NCBI GenBank assembly: GCA_029242825.1
Contig: JAQWTF010000018.1
Span: 1-50,067, forward strand
Length of the DNA: 50,067 bases
Source of the DNA: MAG-120531 sp029242825
GTDB lineage: Bacteria; Bacteroidota; Bacteroidia; Flavobacteriales; Flavobacteriaceae
Direction of reading: 5' to 3'
The position numbers and the translations under genes are program-made. Of this stretch, positions 34,426 through 44,300 are shown one piece after another. The notes beneath the pieces were generated by a model that saw only the letters and a program-made list of their open reading frames with translations, did not search any database and was not told the DNA's origin. The first letter of the stretch is position 1; every line of letters starts with the position of its first letter.

Positions 34426-34925
34426 GAAATGGGTAGTTCAAAACAATGAAAAGGGGCTTTGCTCTTAATAGGGAAATAAATATCACCTAGCCTTGAATAG
34501 CCTCTCTTGGTGTAGAAAGCCACATTTTTCTCATTTAAACTAAAAGTATCTAGGCGCACTGATAGAAAGCCTTCTTTTCTCGCTTTATTTTCTGCAAAAC
34601 CCATGAGTGCTTTGGCGTATCCTTTGCCTTGGGCAATTGGGTGCACACAAAGCCTATGGATATACATATTTTTCCCTGTAGGGCACTTCCATTCAATAGT
34701 TTCGTAAAAAGGGTCTTTAAAATCACTTATTACAACAGCTCCCAACACCTTTTCCTCTTGTTCAAAAACATATAATTCTTCGCGATCTAGGTCTTTTTGA
34801 AATGCTTCTACACTAGGGTATTGTTCGTTCCATTGAAATATACCATTTGCGATCATATGTCTCGCACACGATTGGGTGATTTCTAATATGAACGGCAGGT
34901 CTTTTGCTTTTGCGGGTCTAATCAT
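34422..34925 (-). CDS. GNAT family N-acetyltransferase
   Basis: A 167-residue protein with the acetyl-CoA binding motif in LCVHPIAQGKGYAKALMGFAE (Q/R-x-x-G-x-G type), and strand beta-5 plus helix (EGFLSVRLDTFSLNEKNVAFYTKRGY). The conserved RLCVHP and YTKRGY place it firmly in GNAT. Acceptor substrate is unknown. It leads the set GNAT-MATE-hydratase-microprotein; acetylation plus efflux may suggest a detoxification role. Confidence 0.88.
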   Translation of the reverse strand: MIRPAKAKDLPFILEITQSCARHMIANGIFQWNEQYPSVEAFQKDLDREELYVFEQEEKVLGAVVISDFKDPFYETIEWKCPTGKNMYIHRLCVHPIAQGKGYAKALMGFAENKARKEGFLSVRLDTFSLNEKNVAFYTKRGYSRLGDIYFPIKSKAPFHCFELPIS

Positions 34926-35034
34926 ATATATTTTTCTGTTAGCTCATATTAGTACTGGCGTATTATTAATCACAAATTTATAGTATATTCATGGTTGTTT
35001 AATATCTAATTCTAAATATACCTAACATCTCGTT

Positions 35035-35832
35035 ATGAATCATATTCTCGTTCCCATAGGAAGCAGTCCAGACATTCACGAAACCCTCCAATATGCGGTA
35101 GATTTTGCAGCGCCTTTACAATCCAAAATATTTGTAATGGAGGTGTTCAATGCGCCTTCAGCCCCGGGATCATTAGTCAATATTTCTGAAAAAGTAGCCC
35201 AGCAAAACAAAGCACATTTGCTGGAAGTTATAGGCAAAGTAGACCCAAAAGGCTTAGAAATTAAAATAGTCACTTACAACGGAAGTGTGGTAGAAGGTGT
35301 TAAAGCAATTGACAAAGAGCTGGGGATAGATCTAATCATCATGGCCCCTAGACACAATGACATACAAGATATTTACTATTTGGGCCCTACCTCTGGAAGT
35401 ATTATTAAACGCACTAATATTCCTACCCTGATTGTCCCTAAAAAGGCAGTATTTAAACCGTTTAAAAATGTGTTAACTGCTTTTAAATCAGGTATTCTTA
35501 AGAGAAATAGAATTTTAACGCCTCTTTTGGAGATTCAAAAAAACCACCAATCAACCGTATCTCTGCTATTGGTTAAAACCCCTGGATATACAGACGCAGA
35601 TTTAAAAATAAATACCGCTCTAATGGACATGAGTAGTCAAGTAAACATCACTCAAAACGCCACAACCTATTTGGGCGTTTTAGAGCATTTTAGAGACCAA
35701 AAACCGGATCTTTTGTGTGTTTTTAGAAGAAAAAGAGGCTTTTTTAACAATTTATTGGAAAAAAGCACCATTCTAAAATCTGAATTTCACGTCTCTATTC
35801 CTGTATTGGTTTTAAGTGTGAAAAAGGATTGA
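35035..35832 (+). CDS. Universal stress protein (tandem UspA domains)
   Basis: A 265-residue protein with two UspA-like halves. The first opens with HILVPIGSSPDIHETLQYAVDFA and ends GPTSGSIIKRTNIPTLIVP, where the glycine-serine loop binds ATP in the family. The second half (from about 135) is degenerate, retaining KSTILKSEFHVSIPVLVLS. Such proteins are induced by starvation or stress. It is a single gene upstream of tRNA-Ala. Confidence 0.88.
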   Translation: MNHILVPIGSSPDIHETLQYAVDFAAPLQSKIFVMEVFNAPSAPGSLVNISEKVAQQNKAHLLEVIGKVDPKGLEIKIVTYNGSVVEGVKAIDKELGIDLIIMAPRHNDIQDIYYLGPTSGSIIKRTNIPTLIVPKKAVFKPFKNVLTAFKSGILKRNRILTPLLEIQKNHQSTVSLLLVKTPGYTDADLKINTALMDMSSQVNITQNATTYLGVLEHFRDQKPDLLCVFRRKRGFFNNLLEKSTILKSEFHVSIPVLVLSVKKD

Positions 35833-35853
35833 TTCTTTTGATTAAATTAAAGG

Positions 35854-35884
35854 TTTGAGAATATAAAAAAAAGTAGTTTCTTTG
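35854..35884 (+). promoter_or_regulatory. Promoter of tRNA-Ala
   Basis: TTTG at 35854-35857, a 19-base spacer and TTTCTTTG at 35877-35884 match the Bacteroidota promoter in spacing and in six of eight bases. Transcription would start a few bases before the tRNA. Confidence 0.55.
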
Positions 35885-35894
35885 CCTTGCCTTG

Positions 35895-35967
35895 GGGGAT
35901 TAGCTCAGTTGGCTAGAGCGCTTGCCTGGCAGGCAAGAGGCCAGCGGTTCGAATCCGCTATTCTCCA
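35895..35967 (+). tRNA. tRNA-Ala (anticodon GGC)
   Basis: A 73-base cloverleaf. The acceptor arm is GGGGATT paired with ATTCTCC. The D arm contains AGCTCAGTTGGCTAGAGC. The anticodon stem CTTGC/GCAAG holds the loop CTGGCAG, so the anticodon is GGC. The T arm is AGCGG-TTCGAAT-CCGCT and the discriminator is A. The G3-U70 pair that defines alanine tRNAs is present, with a U6-U67 mismatch in the acceptor stem. CCA is not encoded. Confidence 0.97.
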
Positions 35968-36000
35968 CTAAATAAGCATCGGCTTTGGCCAAAAAAAGTA

Positions 36001-36029
36001 AACCTTCACAGCAATGTGAGGGTTTTTTT
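36001..36029 (+). terminator. Rho-independent terminator after tRNA-Ala
   Basis: AACCTTCACA (36001-36010) pairs with TGTGAGGGTT (36015-36024) with one G-U pair and a GCAA loop, followed by a T run. It also sits just past the stop of the minus-strand AddB-like gene and has an A run on its left, so it could act in both directions. Confidence 0.88.
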
Positions 36030-36034
36030 AAACC

Positions 36035-38767
36035 CTAAACTTCCTTCTCCACAAAAGGCTTCTCTATATTAAAGAGCTCTTGAACTACGCCAATAAGTAC
36101 TTCTTTAAATTCGCTGAAAGCACCTTCTTCTACAGTGCTTTTGTCTGAGGGTTTAAGACTATCTTCAAAAAACATATAGCCCTCTTGAGTGTTTTTAAAA
36201 CTATAGATTCCTGTTTTTACGGGTTCATTTCCGTGACTATTCCCATACAATGCCGCATAGGAAAGCAGCTGAAAAATTTTGCCTTTTTCCGGGCTGTCCT
36301 TTAAATCTTCCCAGTCCTTGAGCTTTAATTCAGTGGGTTTCACCGTACCCGTTTTAAAATCAATAATATGTGTTACCCCATTTCTTTTGTCTACACGGTC
36401 TAAACTACCTTTGAATAAAACACTTTGGGAAACTCCTGGAATTTGAAGCGTCATTTGGTATTCTTTCTCGAGACTTTCAATATAAATTTCTTCTTTTTGA
36501 GCACATATTTGGTCGTACTCCAGGAAATCTTTTAGATATTCAAGCAACACAGAAAAAGCGATGAGGTTTTTCCCTTTAAGTGATTGGGTAGGGCTGTGGT
36601 GTTTTTCAAAAAAGTGGGCCAGAATATTGGGTAGCTGGGTCTTAATTTCCTTGAAGTGGTTTTCAGTCAAGATTTGACCGACACAAGGGGTGTAAAGTGC
36701 TTCTAAGCTATCGTGAACAATTGTTCCAAAGGTATTATAAGCGATGAGTTCTTCTAGAATTTCCGGATCTTTGAGTTTTAAAATATAACGCTTATAAAAA
36801 TCTATAGGGTTCCTTATATAAGCATTTAATGCCGAGGGAGAAAAACCACTTGTTGCTTTTTCCAGTAATTTTTCAATAACGCTTGGGTCTTTTTTAATCT
36901 CCATTAACGTAGGTGTAACAGCATCTAAAACTGGCATGGCCAATTGGTGCACCACCTGAACTTTGTCTATTCCTTGTGTTTTTAATTGATGTATGAACCT
37001 ACTGGGTTCTCCTCCCTCCAATACATCTGTTGCCGTGTTGTAAAGTAAGTATACGTTTTTTGCCCTTTGCAATAATCTGTAAAAATGATAGGCATACACT
37101 GCATCTTTTTCTTTAAAACTAGGTAGTCCAAAGATCTTTTTTAAGGAAAGCGGTATGTATGAATTACTAGATTTTCCTCCAGGAAGAATACCCTCGTTTA
37201 CATGAGCAATAACAACCGTTTCAAAATCCAGGTTTCTACTCTCCAACATACCCATAAGTTGGAGGCCCTCTAAGGCGTCTCCACTAAAAGAAAGTCTTTT
37301 TTTGGAAAGGGTTTCAAGATAAATTTTCTTTAAACCTGATAAGTTGTCAATAAAAGGAAAAGCAATTAACTGCTCCTTAAGTCCTTCAAAAATCTCCTTG
37401 AAATATAAGACTTCAGAACTTATTTGAGGTAGTTTGTTTTTTTCTGAGAATTTGAACAGCACATTAAGTAGGACTTTAAATCTAGCGACAAAAGCTACAG
37501 GGTCATGGGCTTTTTCTTTAAAAAGTAGGCTTATTTCTACCTCACTTTTTTCAAAGTGGGCCTTGATATAATCCGTATTTAAGCTTGAAATATTTTGTTT
37601 CTGGCAGTGGTGAACAAATGTTGTAACAGCATTGTATTGGTTCGCTTCTACTAAAGACTTTATATAGGGATGGGTCAAAACATCCTGAACCTGTTTAATA
37701 TGCCAACTGCTAGAATGATTGTTGGTGTGTAAGTCAAAAAAGTGCGCTACCAATGCGGCCATTGAAACTCCAGACAACGGCGCCCCCATAGTAATATTGG
37801 CTTTTAGCCCACTAGGGATAGCGTGTATGGCAGGGTTTAATAGCTCCTCATCTCCTAAAACAATAGCCGTTTTTAAGACTTGTTCTTGGGGTAAATCATG
37901 TAAAATTTCTCCAATCAATTGTGCTTGGGACACACTTTTTGGGACACCATATATAGTAATTTTCTTCTCTGTTGACAGGTATTCGTGAGAGATCCCTTTG
38001 GGGGTATTTTCTTTAAAATAAGGCCATTTATCCAAGTGTTTCCTCATAAAATAACCCGCTTCATGTAGGGGGTTCTCTAAAAAGTACTGGTCTAAGTCCC
38101 AATAAATTGCCCCTCTTTTTTCGGATAAGATATATTGTATAATGTCAGACTCAGAGGTGTTTAAAGCATTAAAACCAATGAAATAAAACTTTGTGTCTGG
38201 CGCATCTTTTAAAAATTGCGCAATATTTTCTTTTGCTTTTTTATACAATAAGCCTTGGTGCCCAATATCTTGCGCCAACATTTTTTTAGTAAAACGCTCG
38301 TAGAGTTCTGGAAGAATTTCCCAAAACCTCAAATACGCTTGAACCATCTCTGTCTTGTCTTCTTCAAGGGCCCAATGAGACACCTCTTGTAGACTTTGGA
38401 TGTGTGTGTATAGTTTATTAGCGGCTACTCCGTAACGGTCTATTTCATTAAAATCTTGAAGTATGGTAGTACCCCAACCTATAAAACTTGAAAAAGATTC
38501 CTTTTCTTTTATATCGGTCTCTAAATAACTTTCATAGAGTAGGCAAAGGGCGGTTTCAGTACTTGCCGGTTCAATAAACGCAAGCTTACCAATAAAGGCC
38601 TCTATGCTCAGAAATTTGGGGGCAAAAATAGTTTTTGAATTGTTTTTTTTGAGGTAGTTTGCCGCAAATACCCCTGCTCTTTTACTAGGAAACACCCATG
38701 TAGTATTGGAAAAATCAGGGTTTTCTTGAATTATTTTATCTGTGATTTGTGCTAGAAAAGGGATCAT
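36035..38767 (-). CDS. AddB-like PD-(D/E)XK nuclease subunit
   Basis: A 910-residue protein. The N-terminal part has an inactivated helicase fold with VFPSKRAGVFAANYL, where the Walker motif would be. The C-terminal 250 residues contain a PD-(D/E)XK nuclease: FKGSLDRVDKRNG and THIIDFKTGTVKP supply the acidic residues and lysine. This matches AddB, the partner of AddA in RecBCD/AddAB-type double-strand break processing; the Bacteroidota form has diverged. The AddA-like gene lies 2.6 kb upstream on the same strand, separated by ompA and kbl. Confidence 0.82.
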   Translation of the reverse strand: MIPFLAQITDKIIQENPDFSNTTWVFPSKRAGVFAANYLKKNNSKTIFAPKFLSIEAFIGKLAFIEPASTETALCLLYESYLETDIKEKESFSSFIGWGTTILQDFNEIDRYGVAANKLYTHIQSLQEVSHWALEEDKTEMVQAYLRFWEILPELYERFTKKMLAQDIGHQGLLYKKAKENIAQFLKDAPDTKFYFIGFNALNTSESDIIQYILSEKRGAIYWDLDQYFLENPLHEAGYFMRKHLDKWPYFKENTPKGISHEYLSTEKKITIYGVPKSVSQAQLIGEILHDLPQEQVLKTAIVLGDEELLNPAIHAIPSGLKANITMGAPLSGVSMAALVAHFFDLHTNNHSSSWHIKQVQDVLTHPYIKSLVEANQYNAVTTFVHHCQKQNISSLNTDYIKAHFEKSEVEISLLFKEKAHDPVAFVARFKVLLNVLFKFSEKNKLPQISSEVLYFKEIFEGLKEQLIAFPFIDNLSGLKKIYLETLSKKRLSFSGDALEGLQLMGMLESRNLDFETVVIAHVNEGILPGGKSSNSYIPLSLKKIFGLPSFKEKDAVYAYHFYRLLQRAKNVYLLYNTATDVLEGGEPSRFIHQLKTQGIDKVQVVHQLAMPVLDAVTPTLMEIKKDPSVIEKLLEKATSGFSPSALNAYIRNPIDFYKRYILKLKDPEILEELIAYNTFGTIVHDSLEALYTPCVGQILTENHFKEIKTQLPNILAHFFEKHHSPTQSLKGKNLIAFSVLLEYLKDFLEYDQICAQKEEIYIESLEKEYQMTLQIPGVSQSVLFKGSLDRVDKRNGVTHIIDFKTGTVKPTELKLKDWEDLKDSPEKGKIFQLLSYAALYGNSHGNEPVKTGIYSFKNTQEGYMFFEDSLKPSDKSTVEEGAFSEFKEVLIGVVQELFNIEKPFVEKEV

Positions 38768-38799
38768 TGAACCGAGGGCTTAGCTTACTTAAAAATATA

Positions 38800-38826
38800 A
38801 AAAGCGCCGTTAAAACGGCGCTCTTT
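38800..38826 (-). terminator. Rho-independent terminator after the OmpA gene
   Basis: AGCGCCGT (38803-38810) pairs with ACGGCGCT (38815-38822) with a TAAA loop. In the minus direction it is followed by a T-rich run. It ends the OmpA transcript before the AddB-like start codon ending at 38767. Confidence 0.82.
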
Positions 38827-38848
38827 CAAAACTTTATTTATCAATGGA

Positions 38849-40120
38849 TTAGTCTACCACAACTTCTACCCTTCTGTTGAGCTTCCTTCCAGCCCTATTA
38901 GCGTTAGTGGCTATTGGTTTTGTTTCTCCGTAGCCCAACATTTGAAAACGATTAGCGGCAATGCCTTTGTTAACCATATAATCTACAATTGACTGAGCCC
39001 TTTCCTCTGAAAGCTTTTGATTAAAAGCTTTAGTTCCTCTGCTGTCTGCATGGCCGGAAACGGTAAATGTTGCTTCAGGATATTCTTGGACTATTTCTAA
39101 AATATGATTTAGAGCAGGATAAGATTCTTCTAAAATCTCTGCTTTTTCCAAGACAAACAAAATGGTCTTTGAATAGTCGTCTAATTGTTTCTGCACCGCT
39201 GGGCACCCATTGTTTTCAGGAACCCCTGCTACTTCTGGACATTGGTCCTGGATGTCTTTTATACCGTCTCCATCGGTGTCAGGACAACCATTAAAAGCCA
39301 ATATTCCCGGGCTATTTGGACACTGGTCTTTGGGATCTATCACCCCATCTCCGTCACTATCTGCACAGCCATTAAACTCCGGCAGTCCGGGCGTATTTGG
39401 ACATTGGTCTTTGGAATCGATAATACCGTCTCCATCGCTATCTGGGCAGCCATTGAACTGAGCCAAGCCTGCAACATCAGGACATTCGTCTTGCTTGTCA
39501 TAAACACCGTCCTTATCTCTGTCAGAACCACCTCCTTTTATGGAAACACCAAAACTGTGTTGAATATGGGCCACTCCTGAAATATTTTTTGTGTGTTTGT
39601 ACACACTCTCATAGCTCAATCCAATAAAGTCATTGAACCAGTAATTTAATCCAAGTCCAACATTAGCCGTTGCAGAAGAATTTTCTTCCATCCAATAATG
39701 ACCAAGACCTGCAGATACAAAAGGGTCTATTTTAGTGTTTTCTAGAAAGGCATATTGCACGTTGGCATCTAAGGCATAATACATTTTGTTGGCTGGGGTA
39801 TTTCCTAAGGTGGTTATTTTATTTAAAGAGCCCCTAAGTCCAACGGAAAATCCGTTGTCCAAGTACATGGATCCAGATACAAAGTTAGCTGCAGTCATAA
39901 AATTCCAATGGTCTTTCACATTGAAAAATTCCTCGAACAGCTTTCCTGTTTCAAATGGATTTACCGCGTTGGTTGGAAATGCATCTATAGCATTGGTCCC
40001 CACGGTAATTTTAAAAGGATTGTTTTGGTCTTGGGCTTGAAGACTTAAAGAAAATAGTCCCAAACAGCCCATTACGAGATAGATGAAATTTTTGCACATA
40101 AGGTTATTTTTTAGATTCAT
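38849..40120 (-). CDS. OmpA family outer-membrane protein with thrombospondin type 3 repeats
   Basis: A 423-residue protein. A signal peptide ends near LSLQAQ (30); an internal ATG ending at 40099 would give a slightly shorter leader. Residues about 31-197 form a beta-barrel. Residues 200-307 are four 27-residue calcium-binding thrombospondin type 3 repeats (DSDGDGIIDSKDQCPN and variants, two cysteines each). The C-terminus (about 315-423) is an OmpA domain that binds peptidoglycan, with SGHADSRGTKAFNQKLSEER and MLGYGETKPIATN. It links outer membrane and cell wall. Confidence 0.93.
   Translation of the reverse strand: MNLKNNLMCKNFIYLVMGCLGLFSLSLQAQDQNNPFKITVGTNAIDAFPTNAVNPFETGKLFEEFFNVKDHWNFMTAANFVSGSMYLDNGFSVGLRGSLNKITTLGNTPANKMYYALDANVQYAFLENTKIDPFVSAGLGHYWMEENSSATANVGLGLNYWFNDFIGLSYESVYKHTKNISGVAHIQHSFGVSIKGGGSDRDKDGVYDKQDECPDVAGLAQFNGCPDSDGDGIIDSKDQCPNTPGLPEFNGCADSDGDGVIDPKDQCPNSPGILAFNGCPDTDGDGIKDIQDQCPEVAGVPENNGCPAVQKQLDDYSKTILFVLEKAEILEESYPALNHILEIVQEYPEATFTVSGHADSRGTKAFNQKLSEERAQSIVDYMVNKGIAANRFQMLGYGETKPIATNANRAGRKLNRRVEVVVD
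39200..39523 (-). repeat. Four 81-bp tandem units encoding thrombospondin type 3 repeats
   Basis: Four units of 81 bases, each 27 codons, lie in the OmpA gene and differ at many positions. They encode D-x-D-x-D-G type calcium loops and cysteine pairs. Copy number could vary between strains by recombination. Confidence 0.85.
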
Positions 40121-40185
40121 ATGCTAAGATATAAAACACAGTTAAACAGACACAATAGCTGCAGTTTAACCGCTATAGATGACCT

Positions 40186-41379
40186 TTAAACGACCCCTAG
40201 CTGTTTGCCTACCTTCTCAAATGCTCTAAGAGCCTGGTCTAGGTCTGATTGAGTGAGCGCTGCAGAGAGTTGCACCCTAATTCTTGCTTTTCCTTTGGGA
40301 ACCACAGGATAAAAGAATCCAATCACATAAACCCCTTCTTTTAAAAGTTCCGAGGCCATTTTCTGAGCCAATGGAGCGTCGTAAAGCATAATAGGAACAA
40401 TAGCGGAGTCTCCATCTACTATGTCAAAACCAAGGGCTTTAATTCCTTTTTTAAAATAATGGGTATTGGCCTCTAGTTGGTCTCTGAAAGAAGTGTCTTT
40501 TTCAATAATCTCAAACACTTTAATAGACGCCCCAACAATAGACGGGGCCAAAGAGTTTGAAAACAAATAAGGCCTTGATCTTTGGCGGAGCATTTCTATG
40601 ATTTCTTTTTTACCAGTGGTGTATCCGCCCATGGCGCCACCAAGGGCCTTTCCAAGGGTTCCAGTAATAATATCTACCCTTCCCATCACGCCTTTTGCTT
40701 CGAGAGACCCCCTTCCGCTAGCCCCTAAAAATCCAGCAGCATGACACTCATCTACCATAACCAGTGCATTGTACTGGTCTGCTAAATCACAAATTTGGTC
40801 CAATGGCGCGACCAAGCCGTCCATGGAAAACACCCCGTCTGTGACGATAATTTTAAACCTAGCACCATCTTCTTGGGCTTGCTTTAATTGGGCTTCTAAG
40901 TCTGCCATATCACTGTTGGCATAGCGGTATCTTTTGGCCTTACAGAGCCTTACTCCGTCAATGATTGAGGCGTGGTTTAAAGCATCTGAAATAATCGCAT
41001 CTTCTGGGCCAAATAACGGCTCAAATAGGCCGCCGTTTGCATCAAAAGCCGCAGCGTATAAAATGGTGTCTTCCGTTTGGTAAAAGGAAGCTATCTTTTG
41101 TTCTAATGTTTTGTGAATATCTTGGGTGCCGCAGATAAATCTTACAGAAGACATTCCAAATCCATGAGTATCTAAGGTGTCTTTGGCGGCTTTAATTACC
41201 TCAGGGTGTGCAGAAAGCCCTAAGTAGTTGTTAGAACAAAGATTAATGACCTGCGCCCCATTGGTGAGCGCAACATCTGCCCCTTGGGGTCCGCTTATGA
41301 TACGTTCACTTTTAAATAAACCGTCTTTTTTTATTTGTTCTAGCTCTTCTGCAAGGAATGATCCAATCTCTTTATACAT
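40186..41379 (-). CDS. kbl: Glycine C-acetyltransferase (2-amino-3-ketobutyrate CoA ligase)
   Basis: A 397-residue PLP enzyme of the alpha-oxoamine synthase family; the start is the ATG ending at 41379 (MYKEIGSFLAEELEQI). It cleaves 2-amino-3-ketobutyrate with CoA to glycine and acetyl-CoA in threonine breakdown. SNNYLGLSAHPEV, the PLP-contact region VDECHAAGFLGASGRG and the PLP lysine in ITGTLGKALGGAMGGYT are all present, and length matches KBL. Threonine dehydrogenase is not in the window. Confidence 0.94.
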   Translation of the reverse strand: MYKEIGSFLAEELEQIKKDGLFKSERIISGPQGADVALTNGAQVINLCSNNYLGLSAHPEVIKAAKDTLDTHGFGMSSVRFICGTQDIHKTLEQKIASFYQTEDTILYAAAFDANGGLFEPLFGPEDAIISDALNHASIIDGVRLCKAKRYRYANSDMADLEAQLKQAQEDGARFKIIVTDGVFSMDGLVAPLDQICDLADQYNALVMVDECHAAGFLGASGRGSLEAKGVMGRVDIITGTLGKALGGAMGGYTTGKKEIIEMLRQRSRPYLFSNSLAPSIVGASIKVFEIIEKDTSFRDQLEANTHYFKKGIKALGFDIVDGDSAIVPIMLYDAPLAQKMASELLKEGVYVIGFFYPVVPKGKARIRVQLSAALTQSDLDQALRAFEKVGKQLGVV

Positions 41380-41395
41380 GACTGCTGTTTTAATT

Positions 41396-44300
41396 TTATA
41401 CAAATATAGGCAGCACATTTGCACCGTCTACGTAGACTAATATTTTATTTTCTACCTGGTACCCCATCTCTTCTAAAAGCGCGCCGTAGCTTTTTATTTG
41501 AACCTGGTCTTCTTCTTTCTCAGCACCTGTTTTATAGTCAATAACGGTCACCTTATTTTCATTAAAGACCAATCGATCTGGTCTTACCACTGAACCATTT
41601 TGGGTAAAAATATCTTTTTCATTATAGGCCCTAAGTCCTTTTTGGTAATATTTCTCCAATCGCTCATGAGTTATGATTCCCAGGGCTTGGATTTTAAGCA
41701 TTTCAAGGTCTGAGGAGGGGTAAGCCTTTATAGTTTTTTCAAGTGATTTCTCTAAAGGGTGAATATCCAGTTGCTCTAATAAATAATGCAGTTGTTGGCC
41801 TATTTTTTTGGCTTTTAATAGGTTTTCTGAGATCAAAGTATCCTGGTGCAGGAGTAAGGCATAGCGTTGCTGGGTGTTTTCATTGGATTGAAAGACTATG
41901 TCCTTAGGCTCGTGTTCATGGCCGGCGTTTGTTTCTTCTAGCATTTTAAAGTCGCCAAAAGTGTAGCGCTGTTTTTGTGCAGACCATTCCCCCTGACCCA
42001 TGAGATAATCTATGAGCAGTCCAGCGTATTGTTTTGTATTCACTTTTCCATCTTTATTAATAGCCATATTACCCATCACAAAAAGTGCCTGAGAAGCCCT
42101 TGTTAGGGCTACGTACAATATATTGATTGCGTCTAGCACCAAGCGTTCATCTTCTTCTTGAATGAATTGTTTTGCCACCGCATTGTATTGTGCCACTTGA
42201 TCATTTTTAGCCAGAAGTAGGTATTCAAATCCATTAAATTCTTCCTTTGGGACAGGCAGCCAAAAAGTAGGATTGCGCGACTCTTTTAAAGGTGTTTCTG
42301 CAAATGGAAAAATGACCACTGGGAATTCGAGTCCTTTGGCCTTATGAACGGTGAGTATTTGAATGGCATTTAAGCCATCTGGGGCTGAAATACTCCACTG
42401 CGATTTTTTCTGCTCCCAATATTGAAGGAAAACCTTTGAACCCTCTCCTTCTTTTAGGCCTATTTCAGACACAATGTCTAAAAAGAATTGCAGGTAAGCG
42501 TCTTTTCCATTGGCCAATGAAAAAGCGCCCATGGCCATAAGGCAGAAATCATACAAAGACGCAGTAGTTAAGGTTTTGGGATTAAACCCAAATTCCGATT
42601 TAAAAAAGCCCAAGGCATCTTCTAAAGAGGTCTTTATATACTGATGTGCAGAAATTTTATTTTGTGCCTGAGCCAGATATGCCAGTAATGGATAGGCTTG
42701 AAAAGGAGTGGTTTCTTCGTAAACAAAGCGAATTAACTGAACTAGAAAACGCACTTTAGGGTGATTGTCTAAAAGCAAGGACTCAGAAGAAATCACAGGG
42801 ATTTGTTTTTCTATCAAGTACTGAGCCAATAGTACCCCGTGTTTTTTCTTGCGGGTTAAAAGACAAATATCCCCATAAGAAAAACCTTTTTCTACCGAAT
42901 CATTTATGGCTTCTAACACCTTTTGGCAATACTGTGCTTCCTTGTCAGGGTTGTCTTCAATAAATTCTAGAGATACAAAGCCACCACTTTCTTTACGGGG
43001 CTTTTGGTGGCTGCTATCTCGGTATAAGGCTGCAAAATTTTCTCTTTCTAAATAGCTTGCGGTATAGTTAAAGAAGCGGTTGTTGAATGCCACTATTTCA
43101 AAGTGACTCCTAAAATTATTCGGGAGATGAATTACCTTTGGGCTGGCAGCAGGGAAGGCTTTGTTTTCATAGAGATCAATAAATTGTTCTGCGTTACCGC
43201 CACGCCATCTATAAATAGATTGCTTGGCGTCTCCAACCAAAAGCAGGGAGCCTCTTTGCCCTTTTTCATCTTCAGATACCACGGCATTTTCCAGTAGTGG
43301 TTTTAGGTTGTCCCATTGTAGTGTGGAGGTGTCTTGAAATTCATCTATAAAAAAATGACTGTATTGTTCTCCCATTCTCTCGTATATAAAAGGGACAGAT
43401 TGGTTTTTTATAGCGCCTTGAATTTTTTTATTGAATTCAGATATGGGCAGTATTTCTTGGGCTTCACAATAGCTTTTTACTTGGTATTGCAAGGCATTTA
43501 TAAGTCTTAGGGACAGTAAGTGTTTGTGGGCATTTAGGTAAAAATATTGAAGGGTTATGGCAGACAAAATAACCTTCATAAAACCATGTAATTGCGGCTG
43601 AATATTCAGAATAGTCTCTTGGGCTTCTACAGGAGTTTTATCGGTGAATAATTTGGTGTCTTCAAATTCTTGAATCCATTTGGCAGAAGTGTCTGGAAGC
43701 CCACCATCAACAATTTTATCTATGAATTTCGGCAGGGACTGTCTGCTAAAATCCGTAGGGATTAAGCCACTTTCAGACAGCAAGGTCTTCATGCTTTTTG
43801 CCGCATCTCTGTATAGAGTTTCGCTTTGAGAAGCCTTAGATTTGAGTGTTTTTTTTAGGTTTTCAAAATCTGATAATTTCTTAGTTGACAGGTGTTCTAA
43901 GGCTTGAATATGCTGGTCTGAAAAAAGTAGTTTTCCTATATTTTTGAGATCAAAACTCAAGTCCCAACTCTTGTCTTCTGCAATTTTTTCCAGGGCAAAT
44001 GCTACTAATATATCCGTCAATGCGGTGTCGTTTCCCGCCCGATCAATCAGGGCGTTTACGCCCTCTGAGAGTACCAGATCCGTATCTAATTGCACCTCAA
44101 AATTTTGTGGAAGTTTAAGGTCTTTGGCAAAAGTTCTAATCAGGCGATGGTTGAATTTATCTATAGTAGACACCTCAAAAAAAGCGTAATTGTGCAGCAG
44201 TCGCATCAGGACTTTTTTGGATTTTTTTTGAAGTGCTTCTCCTGAATATTCCAGTTCTTTAGCCACCTCTGAAAAAAGAGCACTGCTTTTTTTGGGGCAG

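Noticed and set aside
39185..39580. Several open plus-strand frames and a tandem repeat in the OmpA gene that might suggest a CRISPR-like array
   Set aside because: The 81-base period is in frame with thrombospondin type 3 repeats, units have diverged, and there are no unique spacers.
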